DNA of 64,000 nucleotides from Piscinibacter gummiphilus (GTDB lineage: Bacteria; Pseudomonadota; Gammaproteobacteria; Burkholderiales; Burkholderiaceae_C), in assembly GCF_032681285.1 (NCBI RefSeq), contig NZ_CP136336.1, positions 4,265,001-4,329,000 on the forward strand. The letters run 5' to 3'. The notes below the pieces were generated by a model. That model had not been told where the DNA came from. It worked only from the letters and a program-made list of their open reading frames with translations, and searched no databases. Below are positions 43,028 to 53,973 of the stretch, one piece after another; the stretch's first letter is position 1; the number at the start of each line of letters is the position of its first letter. The position numbers were made by a program, and so were the translations under genes.

Positions 43028-44332
43028 TCAGTACCGCCCGGTGATGCCGGCCACACGAAGGTACACGTGCGCCACCCATGCCACGAAGCCGCGCCGCAGC
43101 ACGCCACGCAAGCTGGCCCGCCGCGCATGCGCCGGGTCGATCTCGCGTGACGCCGACACCGCGTTGTCGAACTCCTCGGCCAGCGTGTTGACGAAGGCCG
43201 CATCCCGGATCACGACGTTGGCCTCGAGGTTGAGCAGCAACGACAACGGGTCGATGTTGGAGCTGCCGATCGTGGCCCACTCGTCGTCGACGAGGCCCAC
43301 CTTGGCGTGCAGGAAGGCCGGCGTGTACTCGTACACCTTCACGCCGTTGCTCAGCAGCTGGTCGTAGAGCGCCTGCGCCGCCACCGCGGCGATGCGGTAG
43401 TCGATCTTGCCCTGCAGCAGCAGGCGCACCTGCACGCCGCGCCGCGCCGCGTTGATCAGCACGCGCATGAAGGCGCGGCCGGGATAGAAGTACGGCGAGA
43501 TCAGGTCGACGCGCGTCTTGGCCTTGCGGATGGCGTGGATGTAGCTGCGCTCGATGGCGCGGCGCTGGCGCAGGTTGTCGCGCATCACGAAGGCGGCGCG
43601 CACCGGCGGCAGGTCACCCACCTCTTCGCCGGCCTTGACCCCCTTGGGCATGCGCAGGCGGCGCAACAGGCGGCGCGCGCGGGCGACGGGCTCGGCACTG
43701 CGCGCGAGTGCTGCCATCTCCTTCGCGAAGTTGCGGCCCACGTTGGCGCGTGTCCAGAGCGCGCGCACCGCCTGCTCGATGGGCGCGACGATGGGCCCGG
43801 CAAGCTCGACGGCGAAGTCGAGCCGGGGTTGGTCGGACCAACCATGCACCTGGTCGTAGCAGTCGTCGAGCAGGTTGATGCCACCCACGAACGCCACCCG
43901 ACCGTCGACCACGCAGATCTTCTGGTGCAGGCGGCGCAGCTGGCTCGGCTGCAGCCAGGCCCACCAGCGGTCCATCGGCCGGAAGACGGTGAGCTGCACG
44001 CCGGCGTCGCACAAGGCACGCCGCAACTCGGGCAGGTTGGCGCGCGAGCCGAAGCCATCGACGACGAGCTTCACGTGCACGCCGCGCTCGGCGGCCTCGA
44101 CGAGCGCCTGCGTGAGCGCGGTAACGCTCGCCACGTTGTCGTAGATGTAGGTCGCGAGCCACACCTCGTGGCGGGCCTGCTCGATGGCATGCGCCATCGC
44201 CGGGAAGAGCGCATCGCCGCCGCGCAGCAGGCGCGCCCGGTTGCCGCCGCTGTAGACCGCAGGGTGGATCACCCGCATCAGGGCAGCCCGCACGGCGGCG
44301 GCGCGCTGCTCGTCGGCGCTGGGGTTCGCCAT
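43028..44332 (-). CDS. clsB: Cardiolipin synthase B-like phospholipase-D family protein
   Basis: A 434-residue enzyme that joins phosphatidylglycerol units or similar lipids. Two HKD motifs are present: HQKICVVD (about 133-140) and HAKVGLVD (about 342-349), each followed by the G-x-x-N/S motif (GGINLLDD, GSSNID). No N-terminal transmembrane pair, typical of ClsB. The ATG overlaps the upstream endonuclease/phosphatase stop in a TGATG overlap. The last gene of the fmdB-to-clsB operon. Confidence 0.85.
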   Translation of the reverse strand: MANPSADEQRAAAVRAALMRVIHPAVYSGGNRARLLRGGDALFPAMAHAIEQARHEVWLATYIYDNVASVTALTQALVEAAERGVHVKLVVDGFGSRANLPELRRALCDAGVQLTVFRPMDRWWAWLQPSQLRRLHQKICVVDGRVAFVGGINLLDDCYDQVHGWSDQPRLDFAVELAGPIVAPIEQAVRALWTRANVGRNFAKEMAALARSAEPVARARRLLRRLRMPKGVKAGEEVGDLPPVRAAFVMRDNLRQRRAIERSYIHAIRKAKTRVDLISPYFYPGRAFMRVLINAARRGVQVRLLLQGKIDYRIAAVAAQALYDQLLSNGVKVYEYTPAFLHAKVGLVDDEWATIGSSNIDPLSLLLNLEANVVIRDAAFVNTLAEEFDNAVSASREIDPAHARRASLRGVLRRGFVAWVAHVYLRVAGITGRY

Positions 44333-45117
44333 CAGGCCAGTTCGAGCTCGGCCACCAGCGGCAGGTGGTCGGACATGCGCGCCCACACGTTGCCACGCGG
44401 CACGAAGGTGGCGGCGCAGCGGAATCCGCGGGTGTAGATGCGGTCGAGCGAGAAGAGCGGCACGCGCGACGGGAAGGTGCGCTGCGAGGCGCCCTGCTCG
44501 GCACGCTGCAGGCCCATCTGGCGCACGGGCACGTCGAGCTTTTCGCCCCAGTCGTTGAAGTCGCCGGCCAGCACCACCGGCTCGTGGTGCGGGATCTGGT
44601 TGGCGATGAAGGCCGCGATGCGCTCGATCTGGCGCACGCGGCTGGAGTGCATGAGACCGAGGTGCGCCACGATGCCGTGCACCACCTGCCCGTGCCAGTC
44701 GATCTTCACGTGCAGCAGGCCGCGCTGCTCGAAGCGGTGGTCCGACACGTCGTGGTGGCCGATGTCTTCGTCGAGTGGCCAGCGCGAGAGCAAGGCATTG
44801 CCGTGTTCGCCGTCGGCGGTGTAGGCGTTGGTGCGGTAGGCCACGTCGTAGCCCTCGGGTGCGAGGTGGTCGGCCTGCGGCACCCGTGGCCAGCCGAAGT
44901 GGGTGTCGGGAAAGCGCCGCGCTTCGGCGTTGTTGAAGCTGCGCACTTCCTGCAGAAAGACGAGGTCGGCATCGAGCGCTTCGATGCCCAGGCCGATGTT
45001 GTGGATCTCGAGCCGCTTGCGCGGGCCGATGCCACGCACGCCCTTGTGGATGTTGTAGGTGGCCACGCGCAGGATGTGGCTCGGGTGCTGGGTGATGGAG
45101 CTGGCGCCTCGTGTCAT
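44332..45117 (-). CDS. Endonuclease/exonuclease/phosphatase family protein
   Basis: A 261-residue EEP-fold metal-dependent phosphoesterase, possibly a phosphodiesterase or sphingomyelinase-like enzyme. Typical residues occur in TYNIHKG, LQEVR, GDFND (about 193-197) and SDHLPL near the C-terminus. It lies between nudB and clsB as in many Burkholderiales. Its substrate is not known; the coupling to cardiolipin synthase hints at lipid metabolism. Confidence 0.85.
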   Translation of the reverse strand: MTRGASSITQHPSHILRVATYNIHKGVRGIGPRKRLEIHNIGLGIEALDADLVFLQEVRSFNNAEARRFPDTHFGWPRVPQADHLAPEGYDVAYRTNAYTADGEHGNALLSRWPLDEDIGHHDVSDHRFEQRGLLHVKIDWHGQVVHGIVAHLGLMHSSRVRQIERIAAFIANQIPHHEPVVLAGDFNDWGEKLDVPVRQMGLQRAEQGASQRTFPSRVPLFSLDRIYTRGFRCAATFVPRGNVWARMSDHLPLVAELELA

Positions 45118-45129
45118 GTCGTCGTCACG

Positions 45130-45597
45130 TCAGATGAACTGTGGCAGCTGCAGGATGGCCTCGGCATTGGACGGTGAGAAGCACCGATCGGCGGCTTCCC
45201 GCCAGTCCAGCCACTGGTAGCGTAGGTGTTCACGGGGTGCGAGGGCAACTGGTGTTCCACCGGGCACCAAGAGGCCGAACACATGCTCGGTGTTGTGCGT
45301 CACGCCCGGCGCATAGCGATGCCGCCACACGGGGTAGATCTCGTAGACGTTGCTGAGTTGCCAGTCGCGCAGGTTGGAAAGCGGCACCTCGGGCGAGCCG
45401 ATCGCGATGCCGGTTTCTTCGCCGACCTCGCGCACGGCGGTCTGGGTGAGCGGCTCGTCGAGGCGGTCTTTCGAGCCGGTCACGCTTTGCCAGAAGCCGG
45501 GGCGGTCGGCGCGCTCGAGCAGCAGCACCTGCCGGTCATCGGTGTGGATGACGACGAGCACGGACTCGGGGATCTTGTGCGGTCGGGGAAGGTCCAT
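45130..45597 (-). CDS. nudB: Dihydroneopterin triphosphate diphosphatase
   Basis: A 155-residue Nudix hydrolase of folate synthesis. The Nudix box covers residues about 41-64, centred on AVREVGEETGI, with one residue more between the first Gly and Glu than the strict pattern. Gene order after aspS supports nudB. There is no ribosome-binding site before the ATG: the bases are the U-tract of the aspS terminator, so expression may rely on read-through or an unusual start mechanism. Confidence 0.8.
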   Translation of the reverse strand: MDLPRPHKIPESVLVVIHTDDRQVLLLERADRPGFWQSVTGSKDRLDEPLTQTAVREVGEETGIAIGSPEVPLSNLRDWQLSNVYEIYPVWRHRYAPGVTHNTEHVFGLLVPGGTPVALAPREHLRYQWLDWREAADRCFSPSNAEAILQLPQFI

Positions 45598-45603
45598 GGC
45601 ATG

Positions 45604-45629
45604 AAAAAAGGGGCAGCGAACGCTGCCCC
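45604..45629 (-). terminator. Intrinsic terminator after aspS, abutting nudB start
   Basis: On the minus strand GGGGCAGCG and CGCTGCCCC (9-base stem, 2-base loop at 45619-45620) are followed by six T (45609-45604). It is a strong rho-independent terminator for aspS. The T-run ends 7 bases before the nudB ATG at 45597. Confidence 0.8.
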
Positions 45630-45671
45630 TCGATGATGCCAGCGCAACCGGAGGGCCACGCTTGCCGCAGA

Positions 45672-47468
<1,797 letters not shown>

Positions 47469-47564
47469 GTTCTTGGCTCCGAAAAAAGGGATTGTGCGAC
47501 GCCCGACGGGGCGTGCAACGGTGTAGGCGCTAGGTGCGAATGGGCTAACCGGAAGCCAGGCCGA

Positions 47565-48218
47565 TCAGCCCGGCAGATTTCGCGCCGGCTCGGCCGCAGG
47601 CACCGGCAGCGGCGGGGCCACCACACCCATGGAAATGACGTACTTGAGCGCTTCGTCGACGCTCATGCCGAGCACGATCACGTCGCTGCGCGGCACCATG
47701 AGGAAGAAGCCCGAAGTGGGGTTGGGCGTGGTCGGCACGTACACGCTCAGATAGTCGCCCGACAGGTGGATGGCCGCCTCGCCGCCCGGCTTGCCGGTGA
47801 CGAAGGCGATGGTCCACGAGCCCTGGCGCGGGTACTGCACCAGCACGGCTTCGCGGAAGGCGTTGCCGCTGCTGGAGAACAGGGTGTCCGACACCTGCTT
47901 CACCGAGCTGTAGATCGACTTGACGATGGGGATTTTGATCAGCAGCAGGTTGGCCCGCGTGAGCGCCCACTGGCCGAAGATGTTGGCCGCGAAGACGCCG
48001 GTGAGCAGCAGGCCGGCAATCATCACCACCACGCCCAGCCCAGGGATCTTGCGTAGCGCTTCGAGCGACTCGTGCGCGGCGGCCGGCAGCACGGCCTGGG
48101 TGCCGGAGATGAGCGCACCGAACACGTCGTCCATCAGGCCGAGCACCGAATGCAGGACCCAGATCGTGATGGCCAGCGGCAGCCAGACCAGCAGGCCCGC
48201 GATCAGGTATTTCTTCAC
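47565..48218 (-). CDS. DUF502 membrane protein
   Basis: A 217-residue protein of the DUF502 family. Two membrane segments at the N-terminal half, KYLIAGLLVWLPLAITIWVL and VVVMIAGLLLTGVFAANIFG, then a soluble region with IPIVKSIYSSVKQ, a family landmark. The function is unknown. It lies 26 bases after fmdB and about 96 bases before aspS, an order conserved in Burkholderiales. Confidence 0.88.
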   Translation of the reverse strand: MKKYLIAGLLVWLPLAITIWVLHSVLGLMDDVFGALISGTQAVLPAAAHESLEALRKIPGLGVVVMIAGLLLTGVFAANIFGQWALTRANLLLIKIPIVKSIYSSVKQVSDTLFSSSGNAFREAVLVQYPRQGSWTIAFVTGKPGGEAAIHLSGDYLSVYVPTTPNPTSGFFLMVPRSDVIVLGMSVDEALKYVISMGVVAPPLPVPAAEPARNLPG

Positions 48219-48244
48219 ATGGTTCCTTGGGAGGGGTCTGGCGG

Positions 48245-48565
48245 TCAGGGCGTGTCGGCGGCGGGAGCGCTGGCGGCCGGTGCGGGTGCGGGGGTGGCTT
48301 CGGTCTTGGCGGGCTCGGACGACGTCGATTCCGATGCGGTCGACGACGACTTGCCGTCGCCGGCGGCGGCCGCGCCGTTGTTGCCGCCGCGGAAGTCGGT
48401 CACGTACCAGCCGGAGCCCTTGAGCTGGAAGCCGGCAGCGGTCACTTGTTTCTTGAAGGCCGAGGCCCCGCAGGACGGGCAGGTGCTGAGCACGGGGTCG
48501 GAGATCTTCTGCAGCACGTCCTTGGCGTGGCCGCAGGCCTCACACCGATAGGCGTAGATGGGCAT
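48245..48565 (-). CDS. FmdB-family zinc-ribbon protein
   Basis: A 106-residue protein. The N-terminal 60 residues are a zinc ribbon: MPIYAYRCEACGH and TCPSCGA form the four-cysteine site, then GWYVTDFRGG. The C-terminal 45 residues are a low-complexity Ser/Thr/Glu/Ala/Pro tail, longer than in minimal family members. A -10 box lies 28 bases upstream. First gene of the aspS operon. Confidence 0.85.
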   Translation of the reverse strand: MPIYAYRCEACGHAKDVLQKISDPVLSTCPSCGASAFKKQVTAAGFQLKGSGWYVTDFRGGNNGAAAAGDGKSSSTASESTSSEPAKTEATPAPAPAASAPAADTP

Positions 48566-48592
48566 GGCTAAACCCTTGATTCAAAACGGGAA

Positions 48593-48598
48593 ATTATA
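48593..48598 (-). promoter_or_regulatory. -10 box of the fmdB-aspS operon promoter
   Basis: Minus-strand TATAAT 28 bases before the fmdB ATG; the hexamer 17 bases upstream (GCCGCC) is far from consensus. An AAGGG ribosome-binding site lies 8 bases before the ATG. Confidence 0.45.
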
Positions 48599-48655
48599 GG
48601 TGGCGCACGCCGGCGGGCGGCGTGCGGGGCCTATGTAGGGCCGCGTTTCAGTGCT

Positions 48656-50107
48656 TCAAGCCACAGCCTGGCGAGCTTCGTGACGGTTCTTGAGAACCTG
48701 CGGCGCCAACGAGCCGACGACCATGCCCACGATGGCCGCCAGCAAACCCGCCAGCTGGCCGGGGAAGGCTTCGCCGAAAGTCGAGATCTGCGGAAAGAAG
48801 ACGATCCAGACCGCGATGCCGGCCGCCACCGAGCTGATCGCCCCCTGCGTGGTGGCGCGCTTCCAGTACAGGCCGAAGACCAGCGGCACGAATGCGCCGA
48901 CCAGCGTGACCTGGTACGCCGCCGAGACGAGGTCGTAGATCGGCGTGCCCTTCATCGCGATCGCGTAGGCCAGCACCAGGCCGGCGAAGGCGACGATGGT
49001 GGCGCGCATGGCGAAGAGCTGCTCGCGGTCGCTCATGCCGGGGCGCAGGTTCTTCATGATGTTCTCGACGAAGCTCGTGCTCGGGGCGAGCAGCGTGGCC
49101 GACGAGGTGCTCTTGATGGCCGACAGCAGCGCGCCGAAGAAGATGATCTGCATGATCAGCGGCATCTTGGTGAGCACGAAGGTCGGCAACAGGCGCTGGT
49201 AGTCGTTCTTCGCCATCTCGAGGGCGCTGTCGCCCATCACCACCACGGCGCTCAGCACGATGAACATCGGCACGAAGGCGAAGAGGATGTAGCTGAAGCC
49301 GCCGATCATGGCGCCGTTGCGGGCGGTGTTGGCGTTCTTGGCCGACATCACGCGCTGGAAGACGTCTTGCTGCGGGATGCTCCCGAGCATCATCGTGAGC
49401 CCGGCCCCGACGAACATCGCGATCTCGGTGAAGGTGGGCGGCGGCAGGAAGTTCCACAGATCCTTCTGGCTCGCCAGCGCCAGCACCTTGTCGGAACCAC
49501 CCGCGAGGTCGCTCGCGAAGATGGCGATGATCGACAGGCCGACCACCAGCACGATCATCTGGATGAAGTCGGTCCACGCAACGGCGAGGAAGCCACCGAC
49601 CACCACGTAGATCAGCACCGCCAGGGTGCCCACGATCATGCCGGCGGTCTCGCTCATGGCCCCGTTGGTGAGCACGCTGAACACGAGGCCGAGCGCGGTG
49701 ATCTGCGCAGCCACCCAGCCCAGGTAGCTCAGGATGATCGCCACCGAACAGAAGACCTCGATGCCCTTGCCGTAGCGCTGGCGGTAGAAGTCGCCGATGG
49801 TGAGCAGGTTCTGCTTGTAGAGCTTGGCGGCGAAGAAGACGCCCACGAGGATCAGGCAGGTGCCGGCGCCAAACGGGTCTTCGACGATCGCCCCCAGCCC
49901 GCTCTGCACGAACTTGGCCGGGATGCCCATGACCGTCTCGGCACCGAACCAGGTGGCGAAGGTGGTGGTGACCACCATGATCAGCGGCAGGCTGCGCCCG
50001 GCGATGGCGAAGTCGGTGGTGTTCTTGATGCGGGTGCCGGCCCAGACGCCAAGCGCCAGGGTGCCCAGGAGGTACAGCACGACAAAGGAAATGAGAGTGG
50101 TGTTCAT
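48656..50107 (-). CDS. Sodium:solute symporter (SSS family)
   Basis: A 483-residue transporter with about 13 membrane segments, of the SSS/PutP class, which uses Na+ to import solutes. Landmarks include RSLPLIMVVTTTFATWFG and AVAWTDFIQM. Substrate not predictable. It stands alone between ubiB and fmdB. An 8-base stem (CGCACGCC/GGCGTGCG, 48604-48626) lies after its stop but has no T-run. Confidence 0.85.
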   Translation of the reverse strand: MNTTLISFVVLYLLGTLALGVWAGTRIKNTTDFAIAGRSLPLIMVVTTTFATWFGAETVMGIPAKFVQSGLGAIVEDPFGAGTCLILVGVFFAAKLYKQNLLTIGDFYRQRYGKGIEVFCSVAIILSYLGWVAAQITALGLVFSVLTNGAMSETAGMIVGTLAVLIYVVVGGFLAVAWTDFIQMIVLVVGLSIIAIFASDLAGGSDKVLALASQKDLWNFLPPPTFTEIAMFVGAGLTMMLGSIPQQDVFQRVMSAKNANTARNGAMIGGFSYILFAFVPMFIVLSAVVVMGDSALEMAKNDYQRLLPTFVLTKMPLIMQIIFFGALLSAIKSTSSATLLAPSTSFVENIMKNLRPGMSDREQLFAMRATIVAFAGLVLAYAIAMKGTPIYDLVSAAYQVTLVGAFVPLVFGLYWKRATTQGAISSVAAGIAVWIVFFPQISTFGEAFPGQLAGLLAAIVGMVVGSLAPQVLKNRHEARQAVA

Positions 50108-50203
50108 TCGACCTTGGCTCGCGGATCGTGTTGGCTGATAGGCGGCGCCCGCCCCGGGCGGCCGGCGTGCATTATCTGTTCCAGGCAGGCGAAATGCGCC
50201 CGT

Positions 50204-51757
50204 TCACCCGGCGGACCAGCGCAGAGCCACCGTCGCGATCACCCCGACGGCAAAACCGAGCCCGCCGTAGATCAGCACCCGCAGCAGGTGGTTGGTGTGG
50301 CGCTGCTCGGCCAGGAGGGTCTCGACCAAGCGCGCATCGGCGCCCTGCCCGCGCTGCTGCAAGGCGTGGTGCACCAGGCGCGGCAGCTCGGGCACGATCT
50401 GCGCCCAATGCGGTGCTTCCTTCTTGAGGCGCTCGACCAGCCCGCGCCAGCCGATCTGCTCGTTCATCCAGCGCTCGAGGAAGGGCTTGGCGGTGCTCCA
50501 GAGGTCGAGTTCGGGGTCGAGCTGGCGGCCCAGGCCCTCGATGTTGAGCAGCGTCTTCTGCAGGAGCACCAGCTGCGGCTGGATCTCGACGTTGAAGCGG
50601 CGCGAGGTCTGGAAGAGACGCAGCAGCACCTGGCCGAGCGAGATGTCCTTCAGCGGCCGGTCGAAGTGCGGCTCGCACACCGCGCGGATCGCCCCTTCGA
50701 GCTCGTCGACGCGTGTGCCCGGCGGCACCCAGCCCGATTCCAGATGCAGCTCGGCGACACGCTTGTAGTCGCGGCGGAAGAAGGCGATAAAGTTCTGGGC
50801 GAGGTAGTCCTTGTCGACCTCGGTCAGCGTGCCCATGATGCCGAAGTCGAGCGCGATGTAGCGGCCGAAGGTCGCCCGGTCGACGCTCACCTGGATGTTG
50901 CCGGGGTGCATGTCGGCGTGGAAGAAGCCGTCGCGGAACACCTGCGTGAAGAAGATCGTGACGCCATCGCGCGCCAGCTTCTTGATGTCGACGCCGGCCT
51001 CGCGCAGGCGCTGCGTCTGGCTGATGGGCACGCCGTACATGCGCTCCATCACGATGACACCCGAGGTGCACAGGTCCCACACCATCTCGGGCACGAGCAC
51101 GAGGTCCAGGCCCTCCATGTTGCGGCGAAGCTGCGCCGCGTTGGCCGCCTCGCGCACGAGATCGAGCTCGTCGTGCAGGTACTTGTCGAACTCGGCCACC
51201 ACCTCGCGGGGCTTGAGCCGCTTGCCGTCGGCCGACAGCCGCTCGACCCAGCGCGCCAGCGTGCGCAGCAGCGACAGGTCGTCGTCGATCACCGCCAGCA
51301 TGCCGGGGCGCAGCACCTTCACGGCGACTTCGCGGCCGTCTTTCAAGGTTGCGAAGTGCACCTGGGCTATCGAGGCGCTCGCCACCGGCTCCGCCTCGAA
51401 GCTCGCAAAGACCGACTCGATCGGAAGGCCATAGGCCTTCTCGACCAGCGCACGCGCCACCGGCGCCGGAAAGGGCGGGACCCGGTCCTGCAGCCGGGCC
51501 AGCTCATCGGCCACCTCGGGCGGCAACAGGTCGCGCCGGGTCGACAGCACCTGCCCGAACTTCACGAAGATCGGCCCCAGCCGCTCGAGCGCCTCGCGCA
51601 GGCGGCGGCCAGGTGGCGCGTCGAGGCGCCGGCCGAGCGTCATCACCCGCACCAGCGCGCGCACCCAGCGCTGCTTGAAGCCCGAGAGCGCCAACTCGTC
51701 CAGGCCGAAGCGCAGGACGGTGAAGACGATGAAGACCAGCCGGAAGAGATGCCTCAT
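50204..51757 (-). CDS. ubiB: UbiB ubiquinone-biosynthesis kinase-like protein
   Basis: A 517-residue atypical kinase/ATPase required for ubiquinone synthesis. Landmarks: KFGQ in [16 protein letters not shown], the ExD of [19 protein letters not shown] and LDFGIMG, and two C-terminal membrane segments ([23 protein letters not shown]). The start overlaps the ubiJ stop as ATGA. The family does not carry out hydroxylation itself; it supports the Ubi complex. Confidence 0.92.
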   Translation of the reverse strand: MRHLFRLVFIVFTVLRFGLDELALSGFKQRWVRALVRVMTLGRRLDAPPGRRLREALERLGPIFVKFGQVLSTRRDLLPPEVADELARLQDRVPPFPAPVARALVEKAYGLPIESVFASFEAEPVASASIAQVHFATLKDGREVAVKVLRPGMLAVIDDDLSLLRTLARWVERLSADGKRLKPREVVAEFDKYLHDELDLVREAANAAQLRRNMEGLDLVLVPEMVWDLCTSGVIVMERMYGVPISQTQRLREAGVDIKKLARDGVTIFFTQVFRDGFFHADMHPGNIQVSVDRATFGRYIALDFGIMGTLTEVDKDYLAQNFIAFFRRDYKRVAELHLESGWVPPGTRVDELEGAIRAVCEPHFDRPLKDISLGQVLLRLFQTSRRFNVEIQPQLVLLQKTLLNIEGLGRQLDPELDLWSTAKPFLERWMNEQIGWRGLVERLKKEAPHWAQIVPELPRLVHHALQQRGQGADARLVETLLAEQRHTNHLLRVLIYGGLGFAVGVIATVALRWSAG

Positions 51758-52299
51758 CGGGGCGGGCGCGACACAAACCCCTGCAGGACGCGCACCGCTT
51801 CGCGGAAGCCGGCCGAGATGGCCGAGGCGGCACGCGAGAGTTCATGCGCCGGCGCCTGGCCGATCACGCGGGCGACATCGTCCTCGATGTCCCAGCGCAG
51901 GTTGTCGATGAGCCAGTTCACGTCGGACGCAAGCGCGGAGTCCCCCTCGATCACGACCTGCGGGCGTTCGCCGGTCAGCCACAGGCCGGCCAGCTTCAGC
52001 GGGTTCGACGCATCGATGCTCACGCGCAGGTCGGGCTGCGCCGGCACCTGCTCACCACACCACTCGAACAGCCCCGCTGGCGTGATGGTGAAGGCCACCA
52101 CGGGCGGCGGCGGCAGGAGCTGCGGCCAACCGGTCCACGCCAATTGCAGGCTGCGCCCACTGTGGGCTTTCAGCCGCTCGGTCGCCACGGTCTCGGCCGC
52201 GACCACATGGTTGAGCAGCAAGGTGATGCGCTCCATCGCGGCTGTGCCCAGCAACGCGGAAAAGCGCGCCCCGAGAGGGGTGTCGAAGGGGGTAGACAT
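51754..52299 (-). CDS. ubiJ: UbiJ ubiquinone-biosynthesis accessory factor (SCP2 domain)
   Basis: A 181-residue lipid-binding SCP2-like protein that gathers the soluble Ubi complex in Proteobacteria. It is followed by ubiB with an ATGA overlap, as in many relatives; ubiE is not adjacent. TACAAT lies 6 bases before the ATG with no ribosome-binding site, so the message may be leaderless. Start at ATG 52299; upstream residues do not look coding. Confidence 0.82.
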   Translation of the reverse strand: MSTPFDTPLGARFSALLGTAAMERITLLLNHVVAAETVATERLKAHSGRSLQLAWTGWPQLLPPPPVVAFTITPAGLFEWCGEQVPAQPDLRVSIDASNPLKLAGLWLTGERPQVVIEGDSALASDVNWLIDNLRWDIEDDVARVIGQAPAHELSRAASAISAGFREAVRVLQGFVSRPPR

Positions 52300-52305
52300 C
52301 GGGGA

Positions 52306-52311
52306 ATTGTA
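52306..52311 (-). promoter_or_regulatory. Possible -10 box of ubiJ
   Basis: Minus-strand TACAAT, six bases before the ATG; no good -35. If used, transcription begins on the start codon. Confidence 0.3.
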
Positions 52312-52518
52312 GGGGCGGGGTTCTGTCACACCGACAGCGCCACAAGGCCATCCAACGCGCCTTTCCGGGGCCTCGATCCGTGACGCATTCAACGCATCGA
52401 CACCTCCCTAAAACGAATGTCCCCCCACACTTGCGGGTCCGGTCGGTCACAGGTCTTGGGTGAGAATTCCTGCGGTCAAAACCCCTCGGTCGAGACACCT
52501 GGATGGAGGCCCCGCCTC

Positions 52519-53931
52519 GTGGACCAACCCGTAGCAATGTTTGAAGACCGACCGTACAAGCGAACGTTCTACAGCGCTCCGCAATCGGTGACCTCGCTCG
52601 CGGCTGCGTTCCTCGAGCCGACGATCACCGTCCTCACCTTCCTCGGTGCCAATCTCTACCTCGACGCGTTCATCGGGCGGCCCGAACTCGTGCTGTGCCT
52701 GCTCGTCTTCGCGCTGACCTTCCCCGGCCACAACCGCTTTCGCCAGAACCTGATCGCCGCCGGCGTCGACATCGTGTCGTCATGGGTGGTGCTCATGGGC
52801 GTGCTACTGCTGTGCGGCTACGTGACCCGCAGCCTGAGCTACTTCGAGCAGCAGGCCCTCGTCATCTGGGTCGTCGCCACCCCCATCGTGCAGTGGCTGG
52901 GGGTGTGGGTGGGGCGCCGCGTGGTGCTGCACCAGCTCTCTCAGCCGGAAGCGCGCCGCCGCGCCATCGTGATCGGTGCCGGGCCGCAGGGCGTGAAGGT
53001 CATGCGCGCCCTCACGCTGAGCGAAGACAAGGGCGTCGACTTCCTCGGCTACTTCGACGACCGCGCCGACGCGCGCGTCGACGGCCTGGCGATGGACCAG
53101 GTCAAGGGTGGCCTGAAAGACGTGGCCGACTTCATCCGCCGCCAAGGCATCCATGAGGTCTTCATCACGCTGCCGCTCGGCTCGCAGCCGCGCATCGTCG
53201 AGCTGCTCGAGCAGATGCAGGACACCACCGCCTCGCTCTTCTTCGTGCCCGACATCTTCGGCATCAGCATCATCCAGGGCCGCCTGCAGGACATGAACGG
53301 CCTGCCCATCGTCGGCATCTGCGAAACCCCCTTCACCGGCACCAACGAGCTCGTCAAGCGCGTGAGCGACGTGGTGCTGGCGTCGATCATCCTGGTGCTG
53401 ATCTCGCCCATCCTGCTGGCGATCGCCATCGGGGTGAAGCTGAGCTCGCCCGGCCCGGTGATCTTCAAGCAGCGGCGCACCGGCCTCGATGGCGAAGACA
53501 TCATGGTCTACAAGTTCCGCTCGATGACCACGCAGGACAACGGCGCGGTCGTCAAGCAGGCCACCAAGGGCGACGCGCGCATCACCCCCTTCGGCGCCTT
53601 CATCCGCAAGACCTCGCTCGACGAGCTGCCGCAGTTCTTCAACGTGCTGCAAGGCCGCATGAGCATCGTCGGCCCGCGGCCGCATGCGATCGCGCACAAC
53701 GAGGAGTACCGTCGCATCGTCAAGGCATACATGGTGCGCCACAAGGTGAAGCCCGGCATCACCGGCTGGGCCCAGGTGAACGGCCAGCGCGGCGAGACCG
53801 ACACGGTCGACAAGATGCAGGCCCGCGTCGAGTACGACCTGGAGTACCTGCGCAACTGGTCGCTAGCGCTCGACCTGCAGATCATTGTGCGTACCATCCG
53901 GCTCGTCTTCTTCGACCGCAACGCGTATTGA
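52519..53931 (+). CDS. Undecaprenyl-phosphate glucose phosphotransferase
   Basis: A 470-residue initiating sugar transferase that loads the first sugar-1-phosphate onto undecaprenyl phosphate. The N-terminal half has four membrane segments and a CoA-binding-like domain (VIGAGPQGVKVMRAL). The C-terminal catalytic part begins KRVSDVVLASIILVLISPIL with SSPGPVIFKQRRTG and YKFRSM, then DELPQFFNVLQG, SIVGPRPH and GITGWAQVNG. I chose GTG 52519 because GGAGG lies 9 bases upstream; ATG 52537 has no ribosome-binding site. It opens the polysaccharide locus. Confidence 0.9.
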   Translation: MDQPVAMFEDRPYKRTFYSAPQSVTSLAAAFLEPTITVLTFLGANLYLDAFIGRPELVLCLLVFALTFPGHNRFRQNLIAAGVDIVSSWVVLMGVLLLCGYVTRSLSYFEQQALVIWVVATPIVQWLGVWVGRRVVLHQLSQPEARRRAIVIGAGPQGVKVMRALTLSEDKGVDFLGYFDDRADARVDGLAMDQVKGGLKDVADFIRRQGIHEVFITLPLGSQPRIVELLEQMQDTTASLFFVPDIFGISIIQGRLQDMNGLPIVGICETPFTGTNELVKRVSDVVLASIILVLISPILLAIAIGVKLSSPGPVIFKQRRTGLDGEDIMVYKFRSMTTQDNGAVVKQATKGDARITPFGAFIRKTSLDELPQFFNVLQGRMSIVGPRPHAIAHNEEYRRIVKAYMVRHKVKPGITGWAQVNGQRGETDTVDKMQARVEYDLEYLRNWSLALDLQIIVRTIRLVFFDRNAY

Positions 53932-53973
53932 GCGCCCGTCTCTTCGGGGCGCGTGTCCCGCCTCGGAGCCATC

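Noticed and set aside
47499..47514. Hairpin ACGCCC/GGGCGT between DUF502 and aspS as terminator
   Set aside because: Stem of six and the nearest T-run is about ten bases away; a weak attenuator at most.
48680..52312. Open plus-strand frame of more than 1,200 codons
   Set aside because: It runs antisense through the symporter, ubiB and ubiJ, all clear genes; its Arg/His/Ala-rich translation is the usual artefact of GC-rich codons.
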